A stretch of 64,000 bases of DNA from Ceratothoa steindachneri (lineage: Eukaryota > Arthropoda > Malacostraca > Isopoda > Cymothoidae): NCBI GenBank assembly GCA_963969495.1, contig OZ018324.1, positions 157,836,172 through 157,900,171 of the forward strand, read 5' to 3'. The position numbers were made by a program, and so were the translations under genes. Shown here piece after piece: positions 44,981 through 56,119 of the stretch (its first letter is position 1; the number at the start of each line of letters is the position of its first letter). A model generated the notes under the pieces. It did not search any database. It had not been told where the DNA came from and saw only the letters and a list, made by a program, of their open reading frames with translations.

Positions 44981-45454
44981 TGTAAACAGTCTTCAGCCAG
45001 TCTACAAGAATCGTACTCTGAACGATGAGCCAGACGCGTGATAAAGGAGGCAAAGCCAAGGACAAATGAGATCAAGAAAAATGAAAATTTCATCGGAAAT
45101 GCAGAAAGGAAATTACCAAAAAGAAGAAAGATATGCGTCCACTGGATTGATTAAATATTCCTCATGTATCCAGTGGGTGGATTAGATACACTAAAGAGAG
45201 GGTCTAGCCTTAATTTTCTTCCTCTTTTGCCTAATCTTCTACGCTTTTTTTCACGCCCTATAAACAACGCAACTCGACCACCACAGCTCTCAGAACCACT
45301 CTAAAGTAGGGCGTAGTGTACCCCGGAAGGAATCCACATTAGAGGGTGCGAAGAAAAGATGTCCTTAAGACCACAAGCCAAAAATTTAGTTGAGGAGCCT
45401 AATAGTGGTAATCGTATATATGTATGCAGGTAGGGTTGTCGAGGACTGGTTCTA
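44981..45454. other. No feature seen
   Basis: Mixed-composition DNA between LINE D and the mariner terminus. A short (GTA)n run lies at 44969-44979. No gene, RNA or terminal repeat is recognised. Confidence 0.45.
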
Positions 45455-46195
45455 TTGGGTTGAAGAATAAGTTCTTGCGGTTTTATCAAATTTATTCATT
45501 ACCATTAACAATTTTAGAAAAACTTCATTTTGAATTAATAGCAATATGCAATTTTATCAATAGTGTATTTTCCGTTGTTATTTACTTCTTCCCAACGTTC
45601 AACTAGTTTTTCGATGCCTCTGCAATAAAATTCTACATCAGTATTAAACGAAACGCCGCGCAAATTGTTAGAAAGCGATCGGAATAGATGGAAATCCGAT
45701 GGAGCCAAGTCCGGCGAATATGGAGGATGCGGCAGGATTTCCCAATTAAGCGTTTGGATGGCGTATTTTGTCATATTGGAAATGTGAGGACGAGCATTGT
45801 CGTGTTGCAGAAGGACTCCATAACGTCGATGAGGTCGTTTTTCACTAATAGCTTCGGCGAGTCGATCCATTTGTTGAACGTAGAGTTCTGCATTGACAAT
45901 CTCGTTGTTCGCAAGGGGCTCATAAAGAATGATGCCTTCATAATCCCACCACACACACAGCATCGCCTTTCGTGGATGAAGTCCTTGCTTTAATCGCTGA
46001 AGTGGTTTTTTATTGGGGTTAAGCCATTGTTTTCGATAGTTCAAGTTGTCATAACACACCACTTTTCGTCGCCAGTGATGCTGCGGTGAAGAAATCTGTC
46101 CTTATATCCACGAGTAGTCTTTTGACGAGCAAGCAAACCTGCGGCAATCGTGGAACGTTGAAGTTTGTTGCTTTCGCTCAAAGCAACAGAAAAAA
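45455..46195 (-). mobile_element. Mariner element, N-terminally truncated
   Basis: The 3' terminus is recognisable: after TA at 45453-45454 the sequence reads TTGGGTTGAAGAATAAGTTC, a mariner-type terminal repeat bordered by the expected TA target. The other end is lost: transposase sequence stops at about 46195, where the 3' flank of the piggyBac gene begins. Confidence 0.75.
45535..46195 (-). pseudogene. Mariner transposase, catalytic domain (D,D34D)
   Basis: The DDE transposase cuts and joins mariner ends. This copy lacks the N-terminal helix-turn-helix DNA-binding domain. The catalytic part begins near LARQKTTRGYKDRFLHRSI (46140) and TGDEKW carries the first Asp. The open piece 46062-45535 has CVWWDYEGIILYE, then LLQHDNARPH with the second Asp (residue 88) and PPYSPDLAPSDFHLF with the third (residue 123). 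The 34-residue spacing is diagnostic of mariner (D34D). The C-terminus ends YTIDKIAYCY. A frameshift separates TGDEKW from the long piece. All three catalytic residues are kept. Confidence 0.85.
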
Positions 46196-46228
46196 ATAAT
46201 CCATAAACAAGTTTAAGATACAGTACTT

Positions 46229-47547
46229 AGCCCATGAAAAATCAAATTATTTATGATGTGTTCCAAAAAATTCCAGACACACATATGGCTTAGTTTCACA
46301 TGCCGAACAATAAGTAGAGACAAGCTTCAATTTTTTTTTCCGCTACAGCTCTTCCACCATCTTTACTAATGCTTGAATAGCCTTGAATAGCATATTCTGC
46401 AGGCTTTCCGTTTTATTTTCCCATCTTCATCTTTATTTATCAAAAGTGTGTGAACTTAACCTGTCTGTGGTGTTGGATTGTGACTCGGTTCATTTATCGT
46501 GAGCAGATTTTCAGTGATAGCTTCTTTGAAACATCTTATTTTCATCTTTTTTTCTTGGATCTGTTCATAAATGATCAGGGCACTTACAACTGCCATTCCA
46601 TATATTAACTCTATTCCCAATTTTCTGTACCATTTCACACCTTTGCGGCTGTTGCATATGATGGCATTTGATCGGAGAAGTCTATTCAACCTTTTCCTTT
46701 GTTATAGGCAACAACAGCCGCTGGTTTCATCTGCGGGGTGCGAAGACGTCTTCTCTTTTATTGTTGGCTCGTCGATGGTTCATCACCATCATTATTAGTG
46801 GTTTCCCCCACATAAGTTTCAACATCTTTAGCAAGTTTTGTGCGAACCTCTACCATTTTTGTCTAATGTAGAGTAGATAACACCCTTAATTCGCGTGTGT
46901 CTTCCCATTTCAAAATCACTATTCCCCTGTCATCTTCACATGACACCTCGCCTCGTTTTAATGTTGCCTGCATCAGTTTTTTTGGTATCCCTTTCTTATT
47001 AGCTCTCAATGTTCCTACTACATGAGTTCCTTTCCGTATGAAATCACTTGCTAAATCATAGCTCGTGTAGAAGTTGTCCACAAATAGAATCCTGCCTTCA
47101 TTTAGAAGATTTTTGGCTAAATGTTCAAATACTTTCTTTTGCGAGTTCTATTTCTTTCTGTCCCTCGTTTCTAGCTTCTCCACTATAAATATTCATTAAG
47201 TAAGTGAATCCTTCCATGGAACACAAATTGAACAGCTTGATACCATATTTGTGCGCTTTATTTGTGATGTATTGCTTAAAAATTAAACGTCCCCTCCAGG
47301 GAATTAGGGTTTCATCAACTACAATTGTTTGGCCTGCGCCAAATACTCGCTGAAATTTAGTTTGCAGTATATCAACTAATGGTTTGATTTTTCCAAGACG
47401 ATTTCCTTGTATTATCTTCGTATTGTCACAAAAATGTATAAATGCTAACAGCAACTCAAACCTATTTCTCGACATTGTCTTTCCCGCAACATTATTTACG
47501 TATGTCTCTTTTCGTGACCACTATGAAGCGAGCGAACTACCCTTTTT
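46229..47547 (-). pseudogene. PiggyBac transposase, catalytic and Cys-rich domains
   Basis: PiggyBac transposases use three aspartates and a C-terminal zinc-binding domain to move elements at TTAA. From 47547 the sequence runs KKGSSLAS, WSRKETYVNN, TMSRNRFELLLAFIHF. VVDETLIPWRGR near 47316 has the first Asp. ITNKAHKYGIKLFNLCSMEG follows. MDNFYTSYDLA near 47078 has the second. VGTLRANKKGIPKKLM follows. KPAVVAYNKGKG and DFSDQM near 46700 have the third. KWYRKLGIELIYG lies at about 46630. The C-terminus is a cysteine-rich domain (RKACRICY, SKDGGRAVAEKK, TYCSACETKPYVCLEFFGTH) ending in a TAA near 46229. Several frameshifts and stops occur. Confidence 0.9.
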
Positions 47548-48049
47548 GTTTAGACTCGGTGTGGTCAAACTACGGCCCGCCAAATGTTAGTAAATTTGAA
47601 AAAGAAAGTTACCAAGCAACGCCAAATAATATTGTGAGCTTTAACACTTTTCCCACAAATGGTGTGACGCTACCCAGCGTGTATATATGTGTAAATCTAT
47701 TTGTATGTGTGTATATTAATATTATAAACATATTTGTCTCTCTGTTTTGGTGAAACAGTGTGTGTGGGTAATGGAACTCATAGTTTTGCCCTCCTTTTGT
47801 TTCCTGCCCGGAGGTGTGCGTATGCGTGGGAGAGTGTCGATCAAAAGGCTACAGAGACTCATGGTCTTCACCGACGGTCTTCAATGGCTAATCTGGCAAC
47901 TACTTTATTACCGCGTTAATAATTTTATTGCCTTTCATTTGAATCATTTCAGTGTCCTGCCAGATGCCAAAGGGTTAAGACGTAAGCTATTTTATTTCAG
48001 CCTAGCTTCTATTATCTTACAAACTTTACCCCAAATTAGTTATTCGAAG

Positions 48050-49740
48050 CCATCTAAAAAACGAAATATTGAAGATGAACGCCGAATGTTTAACAAAGAG
48101 TGGACTGAAAGGTAGTTCTTTACTGAAGTAGGAGTTAAAGCTGTATGTTTGATTTGTCAGAAAACAGTTGCTGTGTTCAAGGAATACAATTTGAAACGGC
48201 ACTTTCAAACCAAGCACGCCAACTTTGGACACAATTTATCAAATCAAGAACTGCAAAAGAAGGCAACTGATCTGGTAAAAACTTTGAAGCAACAGCAAAC
48301 TGTGTTTGAGAAAACTTCATCTTTACAAAAAAATGCGACCAAGGCAATTTTTTTATTGGCAAATAAAATTCCAAAGCAAAACAAGTCTTTTTCAGAAGCA
48401 GACTTTATTAAAGATTGCATGGTTGATGCTGTCAGTGTTATGTGTCCTGAAGTTATATCAAAAGTAGAAGCCATATCTCTGTCATGCAGAACTATTGTTC
48501 GTCGCATAGATGTAATTGCAATGAATATACAATACAGCTGTTAACAGCCAGTGGTAGTTTTTAGTGGTTTTCTATTGCTTTAGAGGAGAGTACTGACATT
48601 CAGGATACTGCTCAGGTACTTATTTACATCAGAGAAATTGACGAAAACTTTAAAATTACAGAGGAATTGTTATCTATGGAGTCTCTCAAAGACAGTGTTA
48701 CTGGAAAAGATTTGTACAACAATGTCATTAACAGTCTAATCAGGTCTAGATTAAGCCTGAATAAACTGGCAAGTATTAGAACTGATGATGCTCCTTCACT
48801 CATAGGCAAACATTGTGTCCTTGTGACATTGATAAATGATAAAATCAAAGAAGATTTTCCATCATACATCAAGAAAGCCTCTGTAAGTCTTCTTTAAAAC
48901 TCAAACATGCCATGGATCCAGTGGTGCGTGCAGTGAATTCAATAAGAGCGCGGGGACTGTGACACAAGCAATTCCGCAGTTTCTTGGAAGACATCGATGC
49001 AAATTTTACTGATGTGTTATACCACACAAATGTCCGCTAGTTAGGCATGGAAAAGTACTAAAGAGGGTGTGGGACGTTAAAACAGAGATTGTCATGTTTT
49101 TTAATATGCACGAAGTCTCTTGTGACTTTTCAGAGGAAATGGGGAGTGATGAATGGGTTTGTGATTTCACATTTGCTGTAGACCTTATGCAAAAGCTGAA
49201 TGAGATAAACACAAAACTACAAGGCAAAGGTGTATTTTCTGATAAATTGTACGTGGAAGTGCAAAAACTTTGTTAATTTTCCTCTTTTGAAAACACGGGC
49301 TGATACACAAGCATAATTATCAGACAAGTACAGTTCTCAAGGGGTGGCTCTAAAAGAGGAATTCATCAGAAGATTTGCTGATTTGAAGGCAATTGAAAGC
49401 CAGTTCGATTTGCTCAGCTCACCTTTTGCCTGTGACATTGAAACAGCTACTGTGGAACTGATTGATTTGCAAGCCGACAACTCTTTAAAGAGGCTGTTTG
49501 AAAATAAACCACTGGTCGGGTTTTATGCATCTCTGCACTCAGAAAAGTTTAAAAATCTCAAAGATTTTGCAAAAAAAGATGTTTGTGTTGTTTGCATCAA
49601 CTTACATTTGTAAGAAGACTTTCTGCATATTGAAAGTTAACAAGTCAAAGAACAGATCACTTCTCACAGTCTCGAATCTTTAGTCAATGTTGAGGATCAG
49701 CACAAGTGACTTGTGCTGATTTGTAGTAAATGACTAGTCA
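48050..49740 (+). pseudogene. hAT transposase (GTF2IRD2/ZBED-like)
   Basis: N-terminus near SKKRNIEDERRMFNKEW, then a BED-type finger (KAVCLICQKTVAVF...LKRHFQTKHANF; C2 at about 48140, H2 at about 48220). ATKAIFLLANKIPKQNKSF and DCMVDAVSVMCPE belong to the helical domain. The catalytic part continues with ESTDIQDTAQ in broken frame near 48590 and ASIRTDDAPSLIGKHCVL near 48770. Later pieces (49067-49276, 49344-49613) carry SDEWVCDFTFAVDLMQKLNE and CDIETATVELIDLQAD. The C-terminal dimerisation block (KTFCILKVNKSKNRSLLT) lies at about 49620-49680. Stops and frameshifts are frequent. The architecture resembles Charlie-type hAT transposases. Confidence 0.85.
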
Positions 49741-49781
49741 AATGCATCATTGTCAATGAGTCATTGAGATCCTTCTGTTGC

Positions 49782-50290
49782 TGAGTTACTTTGTTTTTCA
49801 GATAAATGTGTTTCATGTGAAGTTACTACTTTAAAATATCAATAAAAATTATTTTTTATTCTTTAAATTGAGTTACTTTGTTTTCAAACAAATGTGTTTC
49901 ATGTGAAGTTTCTACTTTAAAATATAAATTATTTTTTTCTTTCATTTGAGGTTTCTACTATAAAATATTAATTAATTAGAATTTTTTTTATTTCTTTAAA
50001 CAGTTACTTTGTTTTTCAAATAAATATGTTTTTCTACTTTATAATATTAATTAATAAAAGTAAGTTTTTTTTCCTAAAACAAGGTTATTTAGTCCTTCAA
50101 ATATGTTTCATGTAAAGCTCCAACTTAAAAATACTTATTAATAAAAATTGTTTTCCTTTAAAGTTTAAACTGAGTTACTTTGTCTTTCGAATAAATGCAT
50201 TTCATGTGAATCTTCTACAGTACTTTAAAATATTAATTAATAAAAATTAATTGCATTTTTCTTCAAAAACCTTTTATTTTGTCTATTTTA
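49782..50290. repeat. AT-rich minisatellite in the hAT 3' region
   Basis: About five degenerate units of 83-133 bp, each starting near GAGTTACTTTG (49782, 49869, 50000, 50083, 50171) and containing AAATGTGTTTCATGTGAAG and TACTTTAAAATAT. They sit between the transposase C-terminus and the right terminal repeat. Confidence 0.8.
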
Positions 50291-50394
50291 AATATTCATT
50301 ATTTTGGGTTAATATTGTCTATGCGGCCCTGTAAAATTGTGAATTTTTTAATGTGGCCCTTGAACTGAAAAGTTTGCCCACCCCTGGTTTAGAC

Positions 50395-52345
50395 CCATCC
50401 ACAATAATAGGCAAAGAATTTTCTAATTTTATCAACAGTGGTACGTTCGTTTCCATTTTCGAAATCTTGAATGTGATGCTAATTGTTTAGAACTAATATA
50501 TTGATCTGTATACTTATTAGTTTCTTCAACAAATAGGTTGATTATTTCGTCATCTAAAGACAATGAAGAAAATTTCAATGGGGTTTGCAGTTTGAGTTAT
50601 TGATATTTGAATTCCAGATTTTCCTATGAACTGGAATGAAACCTACCTTCCTGATAAACTTTTCCATTGTTTTCAATTGGGCTTTGCAGTTGGAGTTATT
50701 GATATTTGAATTCCAGATTTTCCTATGAACTGGAATGAAGCCTACTTTCCTCATAAACTTTTCTATTGTTTTTAATTGGGCTTTGCAGTTGGAGTTATTG
50801 ATATTTGAATTCCAGATTTTCCTATGAACTGGAATGAAACCTACCTTTCTGATAAACTTTTCCATTGTTTTCAATTGGGCTTTGCAGTTGGAGTCATTGA
50901 TATTTGAATTCCAGATTTTCCTATGAACTGGAATGAAACCTACCTTCCTGATAAACTTTTCCATTGTTTTCAATTGGGCTTTACAGTTGGAGTTATTGAT
51001 ATTTGAATTCCAGATTTTCCTATGAACTGGAATGAAACCTACCTTCCTGATAAACTTTTCCATTGTTTTCAATTGGGCTTTGCAGTTGGAGTTATTGATA
51101 TTTGAATTCCAGATTTTCCTATGAACTGGAATGAAACCTACCTTCCTGATAAATTTTTCCATTGTTTTTAATTGGGCTTTGCAGGTGGAGTTATTGATAT
51201 TTGAATTCCAGATTTTCCTATGAACTGGAATGAAACCTACCTTCCTGATAAACTTTTCCATTGTTTTCAATTGGGCTTTGCAGTTGGAGTTATTGATATT
51301 TGAATCCCAGATTTTCCTATGAACTGGAATGAAACCTACCTTCCTGATAAACTTTTCCATTGTTTTCAATTGGGCTTTACAGTTGGAGTTATTGATATTT
51401 GAATTCCAGATTTTCCTATGAACTGGAATGAAACCTACCTTCCTGATAAACTTTTCCATTGTTTTCAATTGGGCTTTGCAGTTGGAGTTGTTGATATTTG
51501 AATTCCAGATTTTCCTATGAACTGGAATGAAAGCTACCTTCCTGATAAACTTTTCCATTGTTTTCAATTGGGCTTTGCAGTTGGAGTTATTGATATTTGA
51601 ATTCCAGATTTTCCTATGAATTGGAATGAAGCCTACCTTCCTCATAAACTTTTCCATTGTTTTCAATTGGGCTTTGCAGTTGGAGTTATTGATATTTGAA
51701 TTCCAGATTTTCCTATGAACTGGAATGAAACCTACCTTCCTGATAAACTTTTTTATTGTTTTGAATTGGACTTTGCAGTTAGAGTTATTGATATTTGAAT
51801 TGCAGATTTTCCTATGAACTGGAATGAAGCCTACCTTCCTGATAAAATTTTCCATTGTTTTCAATTGGACTTTGCTGTTGGAGTTATTGATATTTGAATT
51901 CCAGATTTTCCTATGAACTGGAATGAAACCTACCTTCCTGATAAACTTTTCCATTGTTTTCAATTGGGCTTTGCAGTTGGAGTTATTGATATTTGAATTC
52001 CAGATTTTCCTATGAACTGGAATGAAGCCTACCTTCCTGAAAAACCTTTCCATTGTATTTCCTCATTATTGAAGCTGGTTGTCGCAATTGTTTTCTCACC
52101 ACCAGTATCCTCCTGCTGTTCAATGCGCATCTCTTCTATTTGAAACTCGATATCACATTCTTCCTCTTTATTATCTTCAATATTCTCATTAGGTATGATG
52201 TCGGATCCGATACACTGTCATCATGATCTGATACGTCGCTTTCATTGTAACATACTTGAGGACGTTTACCAGATGGAAATATTATATTATTAATATCTTT
52301 TGCAGGTATTAACTGTTGTGGTCTATTCATTGTCAAATAGGGCAA
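50395..52345 (-). pseudogene. PiggyBac transposase, N-terminal part with minisatellite
   Basis: Continuation of the transposase on the other side of the hAT insertion. It starts near MNRPQQLIPAKDINNIIFPS (52330), followed by an acidic stretch (YNESDVSDHDDSVSD), a frame change and EEMRIEQQEDTGGEKT. It then reaches NNEEIQWKGFSG. The transposase frame is interrupted by the 99-bp minisatellite, which has stops in that frame. Beyond it, LSLDDEIINLFVEETNKYTD and SRFRKWKRT resume at about 50550-50450, and LLWMGLN near 50395 reaches the hAT target site. An acidic N-terminus before the conserved region is normal for piggyBac. Confidence 0.8.
50575..52053 (-). repeat. 99-bp minisatellite, 15 units, inside piggyBac
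   Basis: Fifteen head-to-tail units (14 full, one of 90 bp) with few substitutions between units. Each unit is a copy of one segment of the piggyBac N-terminal coding region. Because 99 is divisible by three, one minus-strand frame stays open for 492 codons as 33-residue repeats (KVGFIPVHRKIWNSNINN). That is not the transposase frame: in the transposase frame (FIGKSGIQISITPTAKP) each unit contains two stops (TAG after GR, TGA after KPN). The long open frame is therefore probably a by-product and not a selected protein. Confidence 0.95.
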
Positions 52346-52552
52346 TAATCTATTTAGAATAATTTATTTTTATATCTAATTATAATATATTTTATCTGAC
52401 ACTTTACTTGAAATTTGATTTTAAATTTTATCTATTTTATCTCAAATTATATTAAAATTTATCCAATTTTATTTGAAATAGAAAAGGAAAATGAAAAACA
52501 TGTAAAAAACCTGAAAAAAGTGTATAGCATATATGTAATACATGTAATACAT

Positions 52553-52604
52553 GGCTCCCCACAAACTGTATAACACAGGTGTTATACTTAGCGTGTAGGG
52601 AGGC
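52553..52604. other. Imperfect palindrome in piggyBac 5' leader
   Basis: A 52-bp imperfect palindrome centred on GTATAACAC-AG-GTGTTATAC (52568-52587), whose 9-bp arms are perfect. Outer arms GGCTCCC and GGGAGGC also pair. PiggyBac elements often have internal inverted repeats near their ends, so this could be a transposase-binding part. Confidence 0.65.
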
Positions 52605-52822
52605 TTCAAGATCTAATTGTATTACATATATGTATTTGATACGTTGCTTACAAAATAAATAAATATACTTAAATCTAACTTACTTAGTGTGAGAAATAAG
52701 TCTCAATGGCACCAATCATCTACTGATGATGCAGCTAATTTGTTCATGCAAAAAACAAGCCCCAAAATATTTTGGCGCCCTCATCACATTTCGTGAAAAC
52801 GTCTTGGCAGTCAACGTGTTAA

Positions 52823-54060
52823 GCTAAATCGAGAAAATCAATAAACCGGAAAAGGGGAAGCTAATCGAAACATTATATGGATACCTCAGAGTGTCTCTTA
52901 TACGAATCCTGGACGTGTCAAATGGATACATCGCAATCTGTCACACACAGCGCGATTTAGAAAAAATAGTCTCAGCTGACTGAATAGAAACATTAAAAGC
53001 ATTCGTGCTTGGACTCAGAATAACCACTTAAATTACAGCAAACATGAGCCTCATATGTCAAAAAATAGACATGTGGGCAGTCTCACTCACAAAAGAAGAA
53101 ATAAAAAAAACGAAATTGAAATGAATCATCCAGGAATATTTCAACACGAAATAATAAAATTTGTAAACCAAACACATATTTTCAAAATAGTGTTCATCAG
53201 GACAGAAATGGTCAACAAAATCTGTCAGAACTGTTTTCTCTTGCTTAGCATCAAGATTCCAACTGTAAATATGTGCTTAAAAATTATATAAGATGGAGGA
53301 ACAAAACACAAGTAACTGTACAAATGAAGAACAGAGCTGCTCTGAATACGACCAACGCGGGCATTTCTGGAAGAACGTGCCCAACTGACTGAGAATAAAT
53401 GCCTCAATTGCGGCAGACCACACCGGACAATGGCAAAGGCTTGCCCAATGAAGAAAGAGATTATTTTAAGAAAAGAAAATAAACAGAAAAAAAGAAAAGC
53501 ACGACCTAGGCAGGAGTGGCCAAGACCACAGTGCAACAAATGAGGGAGATATGAACTTCTTAAATGCATACTTTACGCACACATGATGGAAATAGGGAAA
53601 ACAGAAACTTTCTCAGATAACCTCAACACAATGATCAAAATAAAATAGTATGAAAAAGATGTGGTTCCCTGAAAAATTACCCTCCTCAGAAATATTAAAC
53701 ACTCCGTAACCCAAACAACAACAACAGAATAAGAAAATAATAGAGCTTTGGAAGGCAACACAGGGAGATTGATGCAGCAGCCCTTAAACTAAGTATGTCA
53801 GCAACGAATATCCTCTGCCAAGCGGAAAACTTCAACAGGAAAGAGTCGAAGCCATAAAGGAAAGAAAAGTAAAATGGGCCTTCAAGGGGAAGATGGGAGA
53901 GGTAGAAGAGGATGAAGAAGTTATTGAACAATTGATACTCGATGACAAAATCAAACTTTCCTCTGGCGACTGTGAACCCTACACATACAACGAAAGACAA
54001 ACTAAAGCGATCCATATTATCTAATGGCTCACCATCTCACTGCAACTTATCAAACAGAGG
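52823..54060 (+). pseudogene. LINE E family ORF1, degraded copy 1
   Basis: Broken ORF1 related to the copy at 55111. SLIRILDVSNGYIAICHTQR corresponds to the IKCLETPNGFVGIC region there. HIFKIVFIRTEMVNKI corresponds to the HVFKIVCESTEIA region. CLNCGRPHRTMAKACPMKKEI near 53400 corresponds to the CINCGGSHRTMAMSCPKRK zinc knuckle. Stops occur every few dozen codons. It begins immediately at the piggyBac TTAA end. Confidence 0.65.
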
Positions 54061-55110
54061 GGGAATGATGAGCTATTGATTTATGGGAAGAGTGTCAGAG
54101 TCTAAAACTAAAATAATCAAAAATAACCGAAAAAAAGGTTGAAATTAACTTGAACAAGACAATTTTACCAGACAAAAATCCTGAATAAGAACAAGAAAGT
54201 GGAAAACAGATGAAGACTTACCTCCTTTACCCGGTAGCAACATGCCAATAGCAAATTTATTTCGTTCAAGAATTCAAAACCCCCACATCTTTATCCAATT
54301 TCAGCGCCTCTTATGTTTGTTTGTGTTTGAACGTAAATTGTTCCTAAAAAATCTATTTGATGCTGATTGGTCAATATTTTGCAACGCTTATGTGTAAAAC
54401 ATAAAATTTGTTTTAAAGCTGAATGAATAAATTAAACATAAGATTGTGAAGGCTCAGTTCATCTGACTACTCACAGTGACCTACGCACTGCTAAGTTACG
54501 ATAACTATTTGTCTTGAATAACTTTGTGAAACAAGAAGCATTTTTCTACATAGGACTGCCTATCCATAAAAAAAGAGGCAGAAGAGAGAAGAAATATATG
54601 TGCGAATCGGATTGATTGGAGAGATCTCCTGTTTTCGATTCGCGGGGCATCACCACAAAGCGGTGATTTCCTTAATTTTCTGCCTCTAACTATCACTGTC
54701 CTCAACCCTTTTTCTTAAACTGTACTTCCGCCTAGCACAATATAACTCGACCACCAGTAATATCCCAGGAACAGTCGGTATTGAGTATAGTGAATTCTTG
54801 AAGGAGAACCCGTTACGGGGCCAGAGAAGGAGCCAGGTTAGCGGTGACGAGCCCAAACTCTACTGTAAGATCGCTTAAAGGGCTAGGCTATTTAGGTAGG
54901 GTGGTCAGGGAAGGTGCGCCCAAAGGAAGGTAGAATATTTAGAAATAGGTTTATATAGGGGGCTTCTCCCACTAGTGGAGCGGGAATAATATTTCTTCAG
55001 GTTTTACTTTTCAGAAGGACCTCCCACCCGGAAAGGGGTATGAGCTAAGATAATGGACCCGCCGGATTTCACTAAGAGACTACCATTCGAGTTATACCGA
55101 ACGGAAATAA
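54061..55110. other. Unassigned; likely LINE E UTR sequence
   Basis: No coding region is recognised. The last 350 bp before the 55111 start are GC-richer and may be the 5' UTR of the next LINE E copy. No terminal tail or target duplication could be placed. Confidence 0.35.
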
Positions 55111-56119
55111 ATGGAAACCCCAATAAGTCGCCAAAGCCTGTTTAAGGATTTACAAATTGAACCTATCAAATGCCTCGAGACGCCCAATGGATTCGTGGGA
55201 ATTTGTGCTGATAACAATGACGTCGAACTACTACTTGCATCTACGGGCACGATCACCCTCCATAAAATAGACTTAGAAGCAAATGTACCTCCACAGATAA
55301 TCGCGAATCGAAGTATCGTCTGCAGAAAAATCGAGTCTTGGATTGGAGAACATACACCTGAGGAATTAAGGCCAGAGCTACAAGAGCAACAATCATGGCT
55401 GAAGATTTACGACATAACTAAATTCAGAGAGCACACACATGTTTTTAAAATCGTGTGCGAGTCTACAGAGATTGCCACAAAAGCATTACAAAAGGGACTT
55501 CTCGCATACATTATGAGAATCCCCGCCAGCAATATTCAACAGGATCAGTACCACAATATTCAAATTTGCTTCAAGTGTTATAAGATGGAAAATCACATAA
55601 CTGCCAAATGCCCTGAAAAGGAAGAGATATGCTAGGAGTGCAGTGGCCCCCATTCATGGAGGAACTACTCAAATAATAATAAAAAATGTATAAATTGTGG
55701 AGGAAGCCATAGAACAATGGCCATGTCATGCCCGAAGAGAAAAGGAATTATAAAGAAAAAAGAAACTGAAATCCACCAACGAAAAGATGCTTCATGAAAT
55801 TTCACATATGCATCAGAGACAGCTAAGCCTAGTGGCCAAGCCACTCAAGTTACAATCAACGGGGCTCTAAACGTAAAAATACTGACGTGTATTCTCCACT
55901 CACACGTCATGAATATCGCACAGCCGGGAACATATGACACAACGTTGAACTCCATGCTCAAGAAAAACGGGCTGGAACCAATGAAGTTCCCTAAGGACAT
56001 TGATTCATCGGCCATATTCAACATTAAGATCTCCGAGGACACGAAAAAGACACTCATTGAAGAAGCGAAAATAAATGATAGTGAATCAAAACAAGAAGAG
56101 GACACAGAGAGTGAATAAA
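55111..56119 (+). pseudogene. LINE E ORF1, copy 2 (zinc knuckles)
   Basis: The first ATG at 55111 opens 174 codons (METPISRQSLFKDLQIEP). An RRM-like region precedes the cysteine clusters, as in Jockey/I-type ORF1 proteins. ICFKCYKMENHITAKC at about 55560 is a CX2CX4HX4C knuckle. A TAG at 55633-55635 interrupts, followed by ECSGPHSWRN with the last Cys lost, and KKCINCGGSHRTMAMSC near 55690 as a third knuckle. A lysine-rich tail, a TGA and further sequence (NGALNVKILTCILHSHVMN; DSESKQEEDTESE) run to the stop at 56117-56119. Confidence 0.75.

Larger units (their letters stand above)
47556..50386 (+). mobile_element. hAT transposon inserted in piggyBac
   Basis: 2,831 bp flanked by identical 8-bp GTTTAGAC (47548-47555 and 50387-50394). 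The left end reads TCGGTGTGGTCAAACT and the right end, inverted, CAGGGGTGGGCAAACT, a typical hAT terminal repeat. The insertion splits the piggyBac codons for WMGLN and KKGSS. It contains a decayed transposase (about 48050-49740) and an AT-rich internal repeat array (49782-50290). The region 47590-48050 before the transposase has no identified gene. Confidence 0.95.
46196..52822 (-). mobile_element. PiggyBac element with nested hAT
   Basis: Minus-strand piggyBac. The 5' terminus is clear: inverted, it reads TTAACACGTTGACTGCCAAG (TTAA at 52819-52822), matching the TTAA target and CACGTTGACTGCC end of many piggyBac elements. The 3' terminus was not found; the coding region ends at about 46229 and mariner sequence follows. 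Inside are a complete hAT insertion (47556-50386) and a 99-bp minisatellite (50575-52053). The 5' leader (52346-52818) has no gene. Confidence 0.85.

Noticed and set aside
50575..52053. A 492-residue repeat protein on the minus strand
   Set aside because: It is a by-product of a 99-bp minisatellite in a piggyBac gene. The frame is not the transposase frame, and any open 99-bp unit would remain open when repeated.
45225..54860. Shared AACTCGACCACCA at about 45272 and 54747 as a common LINE 5' UTR
   Set aside because: Only 13 bp are identical and the surrounding alignment is weak. Insufficient to join the two regions.
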